Numbered from the stretch's first letter, positions 1 to 7,331 are shown. The stretch is DNA of 22,920 nt from UBA6115 sp964629345 (GCA_964629345.1 CAZVSG010000027.1:1-22920), one strand, 5' to 3'. The notes: generated by a model not told the origin, from the letters alone. Made by a program: numbers and translations.

Positions 1-114
1 GTACGTGAGGCATGGATGAACCGTTCGCGCTCAATTTGACATGAGGCACCGCGGCCTTCCGCAGATTGAAGGATCGTTCAGTCAACGGATCCGGCGTGTT
101 TTCCCATACAAAGT

Positions 115-142
115 AAAAATCCGGCGCCGGAAGGCGTCGGAT
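115..142 (-). terminator. Terminator of the ribosomal superoperon
   Basis: Seen on the minus strand 20 nt after the rplQ stop: arms at 133-142 and 119-128 form a 10-bp stem with one A-C mismatch and a four-base loop, followed directly by a run of five T. An alternative stem uses an upstream ATCCGGC copy around 144-150. This is the expected end of the long operon. Positions 1-114, beyond it, show no gene. Confidence 0.75.
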
Positions 143-161
143 CAAGCCGGATATGGCTGTG

Positions 162-674
162 TCAGACCATCTCGATGAGCACGCGCTCGGAGGCGTCGCC
201 GCGGCGGGGCCCGATCCTGTAGATGCGGGTATATCCGCCTGAGCAGTTCTTTTCTTCGTTGCGCTTGCAGTACTTGGGCCCGTATTCGCGGAAGAGCTTC
301 TCAACCACCGGGTGCCGGTTGTCGCGGGTGCGCTCACGGTACTCGGATTTGGACTCGTCGTCCTTCTTCTCTTCCCTGACGTCATACAGATAGGCCATCA
401 TCAGCCGGCGCGCGTGCAGTTTGCTCGCGGCGTCGTTGACGACGTCGATCTTGACGATCTGGCCCTTCTCATTGTGGTATTCCTTGGTGGCGGCGACGGT
501 CTTGTCATGCTCGCGGATGGCGAGGGTGACCATCTTCTCGGCGACGCGGCGGACTTCCTTTGCGCGGGCCAGGCTGGTCTCGATGCGGCCGTTCCACAAT
601 AAGCCGGTGACCTGGTTGCGGATGAGCGCCTTGCGCTTGTCGCTTGTCAGGCCAAGCTTGCGTTGCTGTGCCAT
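162..674 (-). CDS. rplQ: 50S ribosomal protein L17, long form
   Basis: L17 binds 23S rRNA and lies near the peptide exit tunnel. The family core is clear: residues 1-55 (RKLGLTSDKRKALIRNQV, then TSLARAKEVRRVAEKMVTLA) and the C-terminal GGYTRIYRIGPRRGDASE near 146-163. At 170 aa it is about 45-55 residues longer than the usual 112-127 aa. The extra sequence lies in the middle, in two blocks near residues 55-90 and 98-120, the second rich in Lys, Glu and Asp. Two cysteines (C136, C144) flank a short loop before GGYTR. It is the last gene of the operon, 36 nt after rpoA, with ATG start and GGAGGAACACCGC upstream. Confidence 0.97.
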   Translation of the reverse strand: MAQQRKLGLTSDKRKALIRNQVTGLLWNGRIETSLARAKEVRRVAEKMVTLAIREHDKTVAATKEYHNEKGQIVKIDVVNDAASKLHARRLMMAYLYDVREEKKDDESKSEYRERTRDNRHPVVEKLFREYGPKYCKRNEEKNCSGGYTRIYRIGPRRGDASERVLIEMV

Positions 675-710
675 GTGCGGTGTTCCTCCTTAGGCCTCTG
701 GGGCTTTTGC

Positions 711-1658
711 TTATTCTTCGGTCTTGCGCAGGGAGAGGCCGATCAGGCCCAGCTTCTGCTCAACTTCTTCCAGGCTCTTCTTGCCCAGGTTGCGGACTTT
801 CATCATGTCTTCCTGGTCCTTGATGACCAGTTCCGCCACCGTGTTGATGCCGGCGCGCTTGAGGCAGTTGTATGCGCGCACCGACAGGTCCAGCTCGTCG
901 ATCGTCATCTCGCCCGTCTTGCCCGCCAGGCCCGGGTCAAGCTCCTCCTCCACCACGCCGACCGGCTGGTCGGTGAGGCGGGTGAAGATGCCCAGCTGGT
1001 TGACCAGAATCTTGGAGGCCATGCCGATCGCCTCCTCGGGGGAGACGGAGCCGTTGGTCCAAACCTCCAGCACCAGCTTGTCATAGTCGGTGATCTGGCC
1101 GACGCGGGTGTCCTCAACGAGGTAGTTGACCTTTCGGATGGGGCTGTAGATGGCGTCAATGGGGATGACGCCGAGGGTGTCCACGGACTGCTTGCCGCGC
1201 TCGGCGGATACGTAGCCGTGGCCGCGCTCGAAGGTGAGCGTCATGTTCAGCCTGGCGCCCGCGCCCAGCGTGGCGATGTGGAGCCTGGGGTTCACCACCT
1301 CGATCTCGCTGTCCACCCTGAGGTCCGCGGCTGTCACCTCGCAGGGGCCTTCCGCGATGATCTCCGCTTGCTTGGAGGCATCGGAGAACAGACGGACGGA
1401 CAGCTCCTTGAGGTTGAGGATGATCTCGGTCACGTCTTCCTTGACGCCGGGGATGGTGGAAAACTCATGCTGGACGCCCTGGATCTGCACGCTGGTCACC
1501 GCGGCCCCCGGGAGGGAGCTGAGCAGCGAACGCCGCAGGGCGTTCCCCAGCGTCTGGCCGAAACCGCGCTCCAGCGGCTCGACCTCAAACCGGCCGTAAT
1601 GATCGCTCTCCCTGTATTCTACGCGCTCGATGCGCGGGGTGATGGATTCTGTGATCAC
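711..1658 (-). CDS. rpoA: DNA-directed RNA polymerase subunit alpha
   Basis: The alpha dimer is the assembly platform for RNA polymerase, and its C-terminal domain contacts UP-element DNA and activators. The N-terminal domain (about 1-230) has the LGNALRRSLLSSLPGAAVTSVQI block at 37-59. The C-terminal helix-hairpin-helix domain (about 250-312) has VRAYNCLKRAGI at 260-271, keeping the DNA-contact Arg (R261) and Asn (N264), and NLGKKSLEEV at 290-299. Length 315 aa is normal. The start codon is GTG, preceded by GGAGGG at good spacing; no better upstream start is visible. It lies between rpsD and rplQ, the standard place. Confidence 0.98.
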   Translation of the reverse strand: MITESITPRIERVEYRESDHYGRFEVEPLERGFGQTLGNALRRSLLSSLPGAAVTSVQIQGVQHEFSTIPGVKEDVTEIILNLKELSVRLFSDASKQAEIIAEGPCEVTAADLRVDSEIEVVNPRLHIATLGAGARLNMTLTFERGHGYVSAERGKQSVDTLGVIPIDAIYSPIRKVNYLVEDTRVGQITDYDKLVLEVWTNGSVSPEEAIGMASKILVNQLGIFTRLTDQPVGVVEEELDPGLAGKTGEMTIDELDLSVRAYNCLKRAGINTVAELVIKDQEDMMKVRNLGKKSLEEVEQKLGLIGLSLRKTEE

Positions 1659-1703
1659 GCACTTACCCTCCAGTTCAAATAGGCTTCGTCGGAACGGGAC
1701 AGG

Positions 1704-2330
1704 TCAGCGGGAGTAGAACTCAATGATCATGTTCTCCTGCAGGGCGAAATCAACGTCGCTGCGCTCCGGCAGGTTCTCAACCGTGGCCTTGAGCTCATCA
1801 AAGTTGCAGGTCAGCCATTTGGGCAGGATGCGGGCGCTGCCCTCACGCGCCGCCTTGAACAGGGGCAGATCCCTGCTGCCGGCGTGCACGGTGATCACGT
1901 CGCCCTTTTTGACGGTGTAGGAGGGGATGTCCACCTTCTCGCCGTTGACGAGCAGATGTCCGTGATTGACCAGCTGGCGGGCCTGGGCGCGGGAGGCTGC
2001 CAGGCCGGTGCGGTACACGACGTTGTCCAGCCTGCGCTCCAGCAGCTGGAGAAGGTTCTCGCCGGTGACGCCCTTCATCTTCAGCGCATTCTCATACGTG
2101 AGATGGAACTGGGTCTCCATCATGCCATAGGCGCGGCGGGCCTTCTGCTTCTCACGAAGCTGGGAGCCGTACTCGCTCATCTTTCTCTGCCTCGCCTGAC
2201 CGTGCTGGCCGGGAGGGGTCGGGCGCTTTGCCAGGGCGCACTTCTGTGAAAAGCACTTCTCGCCCTTCAGGAAGAGCTTGGTGCCCTCGCGACGGCACAT
2301 GCGGCATACAGAGCCGGTATTCCTTGCCAT
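1704..2330 (-). CDS. rpsD: 30S ribosomal protein S4, zinc form
   Basis: S4 is a primary 16S rRNA binder that starts assembly of the 30S body, and in several bacteria it represses its own mRNA. The protein is 208 aa. An N-terminal zinc site is visible as C9, C12, C26 and C31 (CRMC and CFSQKC), marking the Cys-containing form. The S4 RNA-binding domain runs from about 98 to 160 (LERRLDNVVYRTGLAASRAQ, then LVNHGHLLVNG). ATG start. Here S4 is in the alpha cluster, as in E. coli; in Bacillus subtilis it stands alone. That makes the structured spacer before rpsM a possible S4 target. Confidence 0.98.
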   Translation of the reverse strand: MARNTGSVCRMCRREGTKLFLKGEKCFSQKCALAKRPTPPGQHGQARQRKMSEYGSQLREKQKARRAYGMMETQFHLTYENALKMKGVTGENLLQLLERRLDNVVYRTGLAASRAQARQLVNHGHLLVNGEKVDIPSYTVKKGDVITVHAGSRDLPLFKAAREGSARILPKWLTCNFDELKATVENLPERSDVDFALQENMIIEFYSR

Positions 2331-2344
2331 CTATATTACTCCTT

Positions 2345-2743
2345 TTACACTCTTCTGCGCTTGGGGGGCCGGCATCCATTGTGCGGGATGGGCGTCACGT
2401 CCTTGATCATCGTGACCTCAAGGCCCGCCGTCTGGAGGCTGCGGATGGCGGCTTCGCGTCCGGAACCCGGACCCTTGACCAGCACGTCCACCGTGCGCAT
2501 CCCAAACTCAGCCGCCGCCTTGGCAGCCGTCTCCGCGGCCATCTGCGCTGCGAACGGCGTGGACTTCTTGTTGCCGCGGAAGCCCATGCCGCCGGAGGAT
2601 GCCCAGGATACCGCGTTGCCCTGGGTGTCCGTGATGGTGACGATGGTATTGTTGAACGAAGACCGGATATGGACCACTCCCCGTTCAACCAGCTTCTTTT
2701 CCCTGCGCTTGCGCGTTACTTTTTTCAGTGGGGCTTTTGCCAT
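2345..2743 (-). CDS. rpsK: 30S ribosomal protein S11
   Basis: S11 sits on the 30S platform next to S18 and S21 and helps shape the mRNA exit. The 132-aa sequence has the family motifs SFNNTIVTITD (29-39), SSGGMGFRGNKKSTPFAAQ (49-67), VKGPGSGREAAIRSL, and the C-terminal DVTPIPHNGCRPPKRRRV. ATG start, preceded by GGAGG. It lies 40 nt after rpsM and 14 nt before rpsD, so it is co-transcribed with both. Confidence 0.98.
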   Translation of the reverse strand: MAKAPLKKVTRKRREKKLVERGVVHIRSSFNNTIVTITDTQGNAVSWASSGGMGFRGNKKSTPFAAQMAAETAAKAAAEFGMRTVDVLVKGPGSGREAAIRSLQTAGLEVTMIKDVTPIPHNGCRPPKRRRV

Positions 2744-2783
2744 TCTAATCCTCCGTGCCCGAAAAGGGCTTCAATTCGTGCCC

Positions 2784-3161
2784 TTACTTGGCGGCTTTCT
2801 TCTTGCCGGTGACCTGGCGCTTGGGTCCCTTGCGCGTGCGCGCGTTCTGCTTGGTGTTCTGTCCGCGCACCGGCAGGCTGCGGCGATGGCGGATGCCGCG
2901 GTAGGACCCGATCTCCACCAGGCGCTTGATATTCAGGGATATCTCGCGGCGCAGATCGCCCTCGATCTTGATGTGATGCTCGATGTACTCGCGCAGCTTG
3001 CTGATGTCATTCTCGGTCAAATCACGGACACGGGTGTCCGGATTGATCTCTGTTTCCGCCAGGACCTTCTGGCTCGTTGTCAGGCCGATCCCGAAGATAT
3101 AGGTCAGGCCGATTTCAACGCGCTTGTCCTTGGGCAGATCAACTCCCGCAATACGTGCCAT
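2784..3161 (-). CDS. rpsM: 30S ribosomal protein S13
   Basis: S13 lies at the 30S head and forms subunit bridges B1a and B1b near the P-site tRNA. The 125-aa sequence begins MARIAGVDLPKDKRVEIGLT and contains YIFGIG (22-27), GSYRGIRHRRSLPVRGQNTK and the basic tail ARTRKGPKRQ. The ATG is preceded by TTTTGGAGGTG. It is the first gene of the alpha-type section and is separated from rpmJ by 138 nt, the longest internal spacer in the superoperon (see the leader feature). Confidence 0.98.
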   Translation of the reverse strand: MARIAGVDLPKDKRVEIGLTYIFGIGLTTSQKVLAETEINPDTRVRDLTENDISKLREYIEHHIKIEGDLRREISLNIKRLVEIGSYRGIRHRRSLPVRGQNTKQNARTRKGPKRQVTGKKKAAK

Positions 3162-3299
3162 GTGCTGGGAACACCTCCAAAATTACTGCTTGTCGATGGG
3201 GAAAGCCGGGACCGCCCGGCCGGTATATGATGAGCCCCGCGGAACCGGGGATGTCCCCGGTCAGCCGCCCGCGCGGCAGACCATGATGATTGAATCCTC
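3162..3299 (-). promoter_or_regulatory. Candidate structured leader of rpsM
   Basis: This 138-nt spacer holds three consecutive GC-rich hairpins on the minus strand: a 5-bp stem at 3264-3277, a 7-bp stem with an ACAT loop at 3244-3261, and a 6-bp stem with a CGGT loop at 3205-3220 followed by TTTCCCC. The rpsM ribosome binding site follows about 30 nt later. In E. coli the leader just before rpsM carries the S4 autoregulatory pseudoknot. A similar role here is inference: I could not build a matching pseudoknot, and I see no clear promoter in the spacer. Confidence 0.45.
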
Positions 3300-3413
3300 T
3301 CAGCCCTGCTTCTGCTTGTGCTTGGGGTTCTCGCAGATGACCATGACCTGGCCTTTGCGCTTGATGATCTTGCATTTCTCACAGATTGTCTTGACGGAAG
3401 GGCGGACTTTCAT
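3300..3413 (-). CDS. rpmJ: 50S ribosomal protein L36, zinc form
   Basis: A 37-aa zinc-ribbon protein of the large subunit. Translating 3413 down to 3300 gives MKVRPSVKTICEKCKIIKRK, then GQVMVICENPKHKQKQG and TGA. The zinc ligands C11, C14, C27 and H32 are all present, so this is the zinc-dependent (C+) paralogue. ATG start, GAGG upstream. It lies 22 nt after infA, the usual place in Gram-positive bacteria. Confidence 0.97.
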   Translation of the reverse strand: MKVRPSVKTICEKCKIIKRKGQVMVICENPKHKQKQG

Positions 3414-3435
3414 GGAATAACCTCCTCAGTTGGGC

Positions 3436-3657
3436 TCAGTTCTTGCTGCGCCAGGTAATGCGGCCGCGGGTCAGGTCATAGGGTGACAGTTCGATGGTGA
3501 CCTTGTCCCCCGGGTAGATGCGGATGAAATTCATGCGCATCTTGCCAGAGATGTGCGCCATGATCCTGTGCCCGTTGGGTAGTTCAACAGAAAACATGGC
3601 GTTGGGCAGGGCTTCCACCACTTTGCCTTCGATTTCAATAACGTCGCTTTTGGACAA
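3436..3657 (-). CDS. infA: Translation initiation factor IF-1
   Basis: IF1 is an OB-fold protein that binds the 30S A site during initiation and works with IF2 and IF3. The 73-aa sequence is typical: MSKSDVIEIEGKVVEALPNA, then MFSVELPNGHRIMAHISGKM and FIRIYPGDKVTIELSPYDLT, ending GRITWR. The only start that fits the family N-terminus is TTG (minus strand 3657-3655), placed six nt after a strong AGGAGG. No in-frame ATG or GTG lies near it. It sits 12 nt after the KOW-domain gene. Confidence 0.96.
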   Translation of the reverse strand: MSKSDVIEIEGKVVEALPNAMFSVELPNGHRIMAHISGKMRMNFIRIYPGDKVTIELSPYDLTRGRITWRSKN

Positions 3658-3669
3658 ATGCAGCCTCCT

Positions 3670-3957
3670 TCAGGCCAGGTCAGTCGGGGTCGGGTTCGTC
3701 ATGCACTCAAGAAAACTGCGGATCTCCTGGTCACGGAGCGTTTTCCCGTTCAGCCGGGTATCAAAATCCGGCATTTCATGCCTTGTGGTCATCAGGTGCT
3801 TGCGCCGCTTTTTCTTGGGCCGGTCCATCGGGCGGTTCCTGCCGTCGCAGACCATCACAAAATCAGCGTCCAACTCACATAGTACCACATAAGGCCTTCC
3901 CTTGTCACGCCCTGCCTTGGAAATTGCGGCGATCCCGCCTTTCAGCTCCGGCTTCAT
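3670..3957 (-). CDS. KOW-domain RNA-binding protein (L14e-like)
   Basis: A 95-aa basic protein. Residues 7-45 (GGIAAISKAGRDKGRPYVVL, then CELDADFVMVCDG) resemble the KOW fold of archaeal and eukaryotic L14e, and are followed by a basic stretch PKKKRRKH at 48-54. Small proteins of this kind lie between map and infA in many Clostridia and are presumed to bind ribosomal RNA; their function is not established. The ATG overlaps the map stop codon as ATGA, so translation is probably coupled. The C-terminal half (55-95) shows no recognisable motif. Confidence 0.85.
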   Translation of the reverse strand: MKPELKGGIAAISKAGRDKGRPYVVLCELDADFVMVCDGRNRPMDRPKKKRRKHLMTTRHEMPDFDTRLNGKTLRDQEIRSFLECMTNPTPTDLA

Positions 3958-4733
3958 CTCTCCGTTTGCTCCCAGACGTATCCGGGCAGGGTCAGGATCT
4001 CCGGCGGCCCCTCCTCGAGCACGGCGATGGTATGCTCGTAATGCGAGCAGGATGAGCCGTCCAGGGTCTTGATGGTCCAGCCGTCCTTCATCTCCTTGAC
4101 CTGCCAGGAGCCCAGGGAGATCATCGGCTCCACCGCCAGGGTCATCCCGGCCCGCAGCCGCGCCCCGCGGTCCGCTTCGCCGAAGTTGGGGACGGGGGGA
4201 TCCTCGTGCATGTTCCGGCCGATGCCGTGGCCCGTCAGGTCACGGATGACGCCGTAGCCGTGGGACTCCGCCAGCTTTTGCACTGCGTGGCCGATATCGC
4301 CCACGCGCGCTCCCTGACGCGCCATCCGGGCCCCCTCAAAGAAGCACTGCTCCGTCACGCGGATGAGCTCTTCCTTCTCCGGGCTGATCTTTCCGATGCC
4401 CACGGTGAAAGCGCTGTCGGCCTGCCAGCCGTCGAGCACCAGGCCGCAGTCCACGCTCAAGATGCTGCCCTCCTGCAGGATCCGGCGGTCCGAGGGGATC
4501 CCGTGCACCACCTCGTCATCCACGCTCGCGCAGATGGAAGCCGGGTAGCCGCGGTAGTTGAGGAAGGAGGGGACGGCGTTTCTGCGCCTGATGAGTTCCT
4601 CGGCAAACGCGTCGATGGCGGCAGTGGTTTCCCCTGGGCGGATGCCCTCGCGGATCCTGCACATGATCTCATGGAGCAGGCGGCCCGCCGCGCGCATCTT
4701 CTCCAGCTGCGCGGGGTTCTTGATGGAGATCAA
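3954..4733 (-). CDS. map: Type I methionine aminopeptidase
   Basis: Removes the N-terminal methionine from new proteins as they leave the ribosome, using two metal ions. All catalytic residues are visible at the expected spacing: H77 (VVHG), metal ligands D95, D106, H169, E202 and E233, within LSVDCG, QADSAFT, GHGIGRNMHEDP, LAVEPM and HYEHT. Length 259 aa is normal. There is no N-terminal SH3 or zinc extension. The start appears to be TTG at 4733-4731, overlapping the adk stop codon as TTGA; it has only a weak upstream purine run, so coupling to adk translation is likely. Gene order adk-map-KOW-infA is standard for Clostridia. Confidence 0.97.
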   Translation of the reverse strand: MISIKNPAQLEKMRAAGRLLHEIMCRIREGIRPGETTAAIDAFAEELIRRRNAVPSFLNYRGYPASICASVDDEVVHGIPSDRRILQEGSILSVDCGLVLDGWQADSAFTVGIGKISPEKEELIRVTEQCFFEGARMARQGARVGDIGHAVQKLAESHGYGVIRDLTGHGIGRNMHEDPPVPNFGEADRGARLRAGMTLAVEPMISLGSWQVKEMKDGWTIKTLDGSSCSHYEHTIAVLEEGPPEILTLPGYVWEQTER

Positions 4734-5359
4734 GCCTTCAGGCCCAACGCCCCGCGGATGGCTTCATGGTTGGCCTCCAGGCTGCCTTCGACAGCCACGT
4801 TCCTGAGCAGGCCGGTCTCCTGGTAATGGGCGATCAGCGGCTCTGTCTGCCTTTTGTATACCTCAAGGCGCCGGGCGATGGTCTCGGGCTTGTCGTCCTC
4901 CCGGTGGATGAGCGCTCCGCCGCAGTCCGGGCAGACCCTCTCATCCTTCAGCCTGGAAGCGTGGAAGGTGTTGCTGCATTTGGAGCACACGCGCCTTCCC
5001 GTCAGGTGGCCCATGATCTTGTCGTCGCTTGCGATCAGGTTGACGACGGCGTCGATCTTCGCGAACCCGCTCAGCGCTTCAGCCTGCGCCACCGTGCGCG
5101 GAAAGCCGTCCAGGATGTAGCCCTTGCTGCAGTCGGGCGCCTGAAGGCGCTGTCTGACCATGCCGATGACCACCGAATCGGGCACCAGTTCGCCCGCGTC
5201 GATGAAGCGCTTGGCTTCCAGCCCCAGCCCGGTCCCCTCACGGATGTTGCCGCGGAGCATGTCCCCGGTGGAGATCTGGGGGATGTTCATCTCCTCCATG
5301 AGCAGCTTGGCATGGGTCCCCTTGCCCACGCCCGGGGGTCCCAGAAATATCAGGTTCAT
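4730..5359 (-). CDS. adk: Adenylate kinase, zinc-type LID
   Basis: Catalyses ATP + AMP to two ADP in the cytoplasm. The P-loop GPPGVGKGT is at 7-15 (Val where most have Ala), the AMP-binding STGDMLR at 30-36 and GFPRT at 85-89, and DDKPETIARRLEVY at 155-168. The LID domain has a complete four-cysteine zinc site, C125, C128, C143 and C146, typical of Gram-positive enzymes. Length 209 aa is slightly short of the usual 214-217. ATG start after AGGGAGACTGGC. It lies 19 nt after secY, and its stop overlaps the map start. Confidence 0.98.
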   Translation of the reverse strand: MNLIFLGPPGVGKGTHAKLLMEEMNIPQISTGDMLRGNIREGTGLGLEAKRFIDAGELVPDSVVIGMVRQRLQAPDCSKGYILDGFPRTVAQAEALSGFAKIDAVVNLIASDDKIMGHLTGRRVCSKCSNTFHASRLKDERVCPDCGGALIHREDDKPETIARRLEVYKRQTEPLIAHYQETGLLRNVAVEGSLEANHEAIRGALGLKA

Positions 5360-5378
5360 GCCAGTCTCCCTCGGGTCC

Positions 5379-6680
5379 TTACAGGAAGCCCTTGTAGTTG
5401 CGCATCACCATCTGGGCTTCGATCTGCCGTACGGTCTCAAGGGAGACCGAGACGGCGATGAGCATCGAGGATGCGGCAAAGGGGATCTGTACGTTCTGCC
5501 AGACGGACAGCAGGGTGGGCAGTGTGGCCAGCGCCGCCAGGAACAGGGCCGCGAACAGGGTCAGCCTGCCGGAGATGCGCTTGAGGAAGGCGACGGTGTT
5601 CTGGCCCGAGCGGATGCCCGGGATGTTGCCGCCCTGCTGCTGGATGTTCTTGGCAATGTCCTGGGGATTGAAGGAAATGGAGGCGTAGAAGTAGGTGAAG
5701 GCGACGATCAGCAGCGCGGTCACGATCAGGTTCAACGGCGCCGCCTGGCCCATGTTGGCGTTCCACCATTTATATACGCCGGAACTTGTTCCGAACATCG
5801 CAATGATGGTGCCGGGGAAGGCCATGAAGGAATACGCGAAGATCAGCGGCAACACGCCCACGGACAGGACCTTCATGGGGATGTGCGTGGACTGGCCGCC
5901 GTACATCTTGCGGCCAACTACGCGCTTGGCGTACTGCACCGGGATGCGGCGCTCGCCCAGGTCCACGAAGGTGACGACGGTGATGACGATCAGCGCGGTC
6001 ACCACCAGGATCAGGAAGCCGCCGACCGTGGTCCCGTAGGGCGTGATGCCCAGCACGTCCGTAAAGGCGGTGAGGATGCCCGAGAAAAGGTTGGAGATGA
6101 TGCCGGCGAAGATCAGCAGGGAGATGCCGTTGCCAATGCCGTTCTTGGTGATCCGCTCGCCGATCCACATCGCCAGCGCGGTGCCGCCCGCCATGACCAC
6201 GCCGATGGACAGGAGGCCGAAGAAATTGTTGTAGCTGTCCTTGAGCACGCGCAGCCCGGTCGTCGGATCCGTCTGGTTGTTCAGGGCCGCGATGATGCCG
6301 ATGGCCTGAATGGCGGCCAGGACGACGGTGGAGTAGCGGGTGATCCTGTTGATCTTCTCCTTGCCCTCTTCCCCGCCTTCCTTCTGGAGGCGCTCCAGCG
6401 CCGGGATGGCGATGGTGAGCAGCTGGATGATGATGCTGGCGTTGATGTAGGGCGTGATGCCCATCGCCATGATGGTCATCTGGCCGAAGGAGCCGCCGGT
6501 CATCATGTTGACCAGGCCCAGCATGTCATAGCTCTCGGAGAGCTTTCTGACCACCTCGGAGTTGATGCCCGGAACGGGAATGACGCCTACAAGCCGGAAT
6601 ACCAGCAGCATCATGAAGGTATAGAGGATCTTTTTCCTCAGGTCCGCTACCTTCCAGGCGTTACGCAGCGTATCCCACAT
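5379..6680 (-). CDS. secY: Preprotein translocase subunit SecY
   Basis: The membrane channel of the Sec pathway; with SecE and SecG it passes unfolded proteins driven by SecA or the ribosome. The 433-aa protein has about ten hydrophobic spans. Family signatures visible are PVPGINSEVV near 36-45, MAMGITPYINASIIIQLLT (71-89), the cytoplasmic loops around GERRIPVQYAKR and the IRSGQNT loop, and a short C-terminus ending MVMRNYKGFL. ATG start one nt after the rplO stop (TGAGATG), so it is translationally coupled to rplO as in other bacteria. Confidence 0.98.
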   Translation of the reverse strand: MWDTLRNAWKVADLRKKILYTFMMLLVFRLVGVIPVPGINSEVVRKLSESYDMLGLVNMMTGGSFGQMTIMAMGITPYINASIIIQLLTIAIPALERLQKEGGEEGKEKINRITRYSTVVLAAIQAIGIIAALNNQTDPTTGLRVLKDSYNNFFGLLSIGVVMAGGTALAMWIGERITKNGIGNGISLLIFAGIISNLFSGILTAFTDVLGITPYGTTVGGFLILVVTALIVITVVTFVDLGERRIPVQYAKRVVGRKMYGGQSTHIPMKVLSVGVLPLIFAYSFMAFPGTIIAMFGTSSGVYKWWNANMGQAAPLNLIVTALLIVAFTYFYASISFNPQDIAKNIQQQGGNIPGIRSGQNTVAFLKRISGRLTLFAALFLAALATLPTLLSVWQNVQIPFAASSMLIAVSVSLETVRQIEAQMVMRNYKGFL

Positions 6681-6681
6681 C

Positions 6682-7122
6682 TCAGACCTCCTCGGCCTTC
6701 CCGCCGGCCTTCTCGATCTTTTCCCTGGCCGATCCGGAGAAACGGACGGCCTGGACGGTCAGCTTGCGGGTCAGTTCGCCTGTGCCCAGGATCTTCACGC
6801 CGTCCCTGACCTGCCTGACAAGGCCGGCGGCTTTGAGCGCCTCGAGGTTGACGACCGCGCCGTCTTCAAATCCTTCCAGGCTGCCGACGTTGACCGTCGC
6901 ATATTCCTTGCGGAAGGGGTTCTTGAAGCCGCTCTTGGGGATCCGGCGGTACAGAGGCATCTGGCCGCCTTCAAACCCGGGGGCCTTGCCGCCTCCGGAG
7001 CGGGCTTTGGCGCCTTTGTGGCCTTTACCGGAGGTTTTTCCCAACCCGCTGCCTGTGCCGCGGCCCAGACGCCTGAGCGCCTTGGTGGAGCCCGGCGTGG
7101 GTTTCAGATCATGCAATTTCAT
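6682..7122 (-). CDS. rplO: 50S ribosomal protein L15
   Basis: A late-assembly 23S rRNA binder. The 146-aa sequence starts MKLHDLKPTPGSTKALRRLG and has the long glycine-rich basic extension RGTGSGLGKTSGKGHKGAKA at 20-39, then GGGKAPGFEGGQMPLYRRIP and the C-terminal globular part (KILGTGELTRKLTV). ATG start with AGGAGG just upstream. It lies 15 nt after rpmD and one nt before secY. Confidence 0.98.
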   Translation of the reverse strand: MKLHDLKPTPGSTKALRRLGRGTGSGLGKTSGKGHKGAKARSGGGKAPGFEGGQMPLYRRIPKSGFKNPFRKEYATVNVGSLEGFEDGAVVNLEALKAAGLVRQVRDGVKILGTGELTRKLTVQAVRFSGSAREKIEKAGGKAEEV

Positions 7123-7137
7123 GAGGGGATCCTCCTG

Positions 7138-7320
7138 TTACTCGTTGATTTCCTCGACCTTGACCATGTGCTTGACGACGAAGATCTGGCCGCGAACGCA
7201 GGGATTGTCCTCCCTGATGACGCTCTGGCCGACTTTCCTCAGCCCGATCGCTTCGATGGTCCGGATCTGTTTGACCAGTTTTGTTATCGGGGATTTGAGC
7301 AAGGTGATTCTCAGTTTCAT
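7138..7320 (-). CDS. rpmD: 50S ribosomal protein L30
   Basis: A small (60 aa) large-subunit protein. The start MKLRITLLKSPITKLVKQIR, then TIEAIGLRKVGQSVIREDNP and VRGQIFVVKHMVKVEEI, follows the family pattern (usual length 58-61). ATG with a GGAGG upstream in the 11-nt gap after rpsE. It sits between rpsE and rplO, the invariant order. Confidence 0.97.
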   Translation of the reverse strand: MKLRITLLKSPITKLVKQIRTIEAIGLRKVGQSVIREDNPCVRGQIFVVKHMVKVEEINE

Positions 7321-7331
7321 GTTCTCCCTCC

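Noticed and set aside
5160..6809. Long open frame on the plus strand (549 codons) opposite secY and adk
   Set aside because: It is rich in Gly, Asp, His and Arg as expected from the reverse of a GC-rich gene, has no family similarity, and lies wholly over well-identified minus-strand genes.
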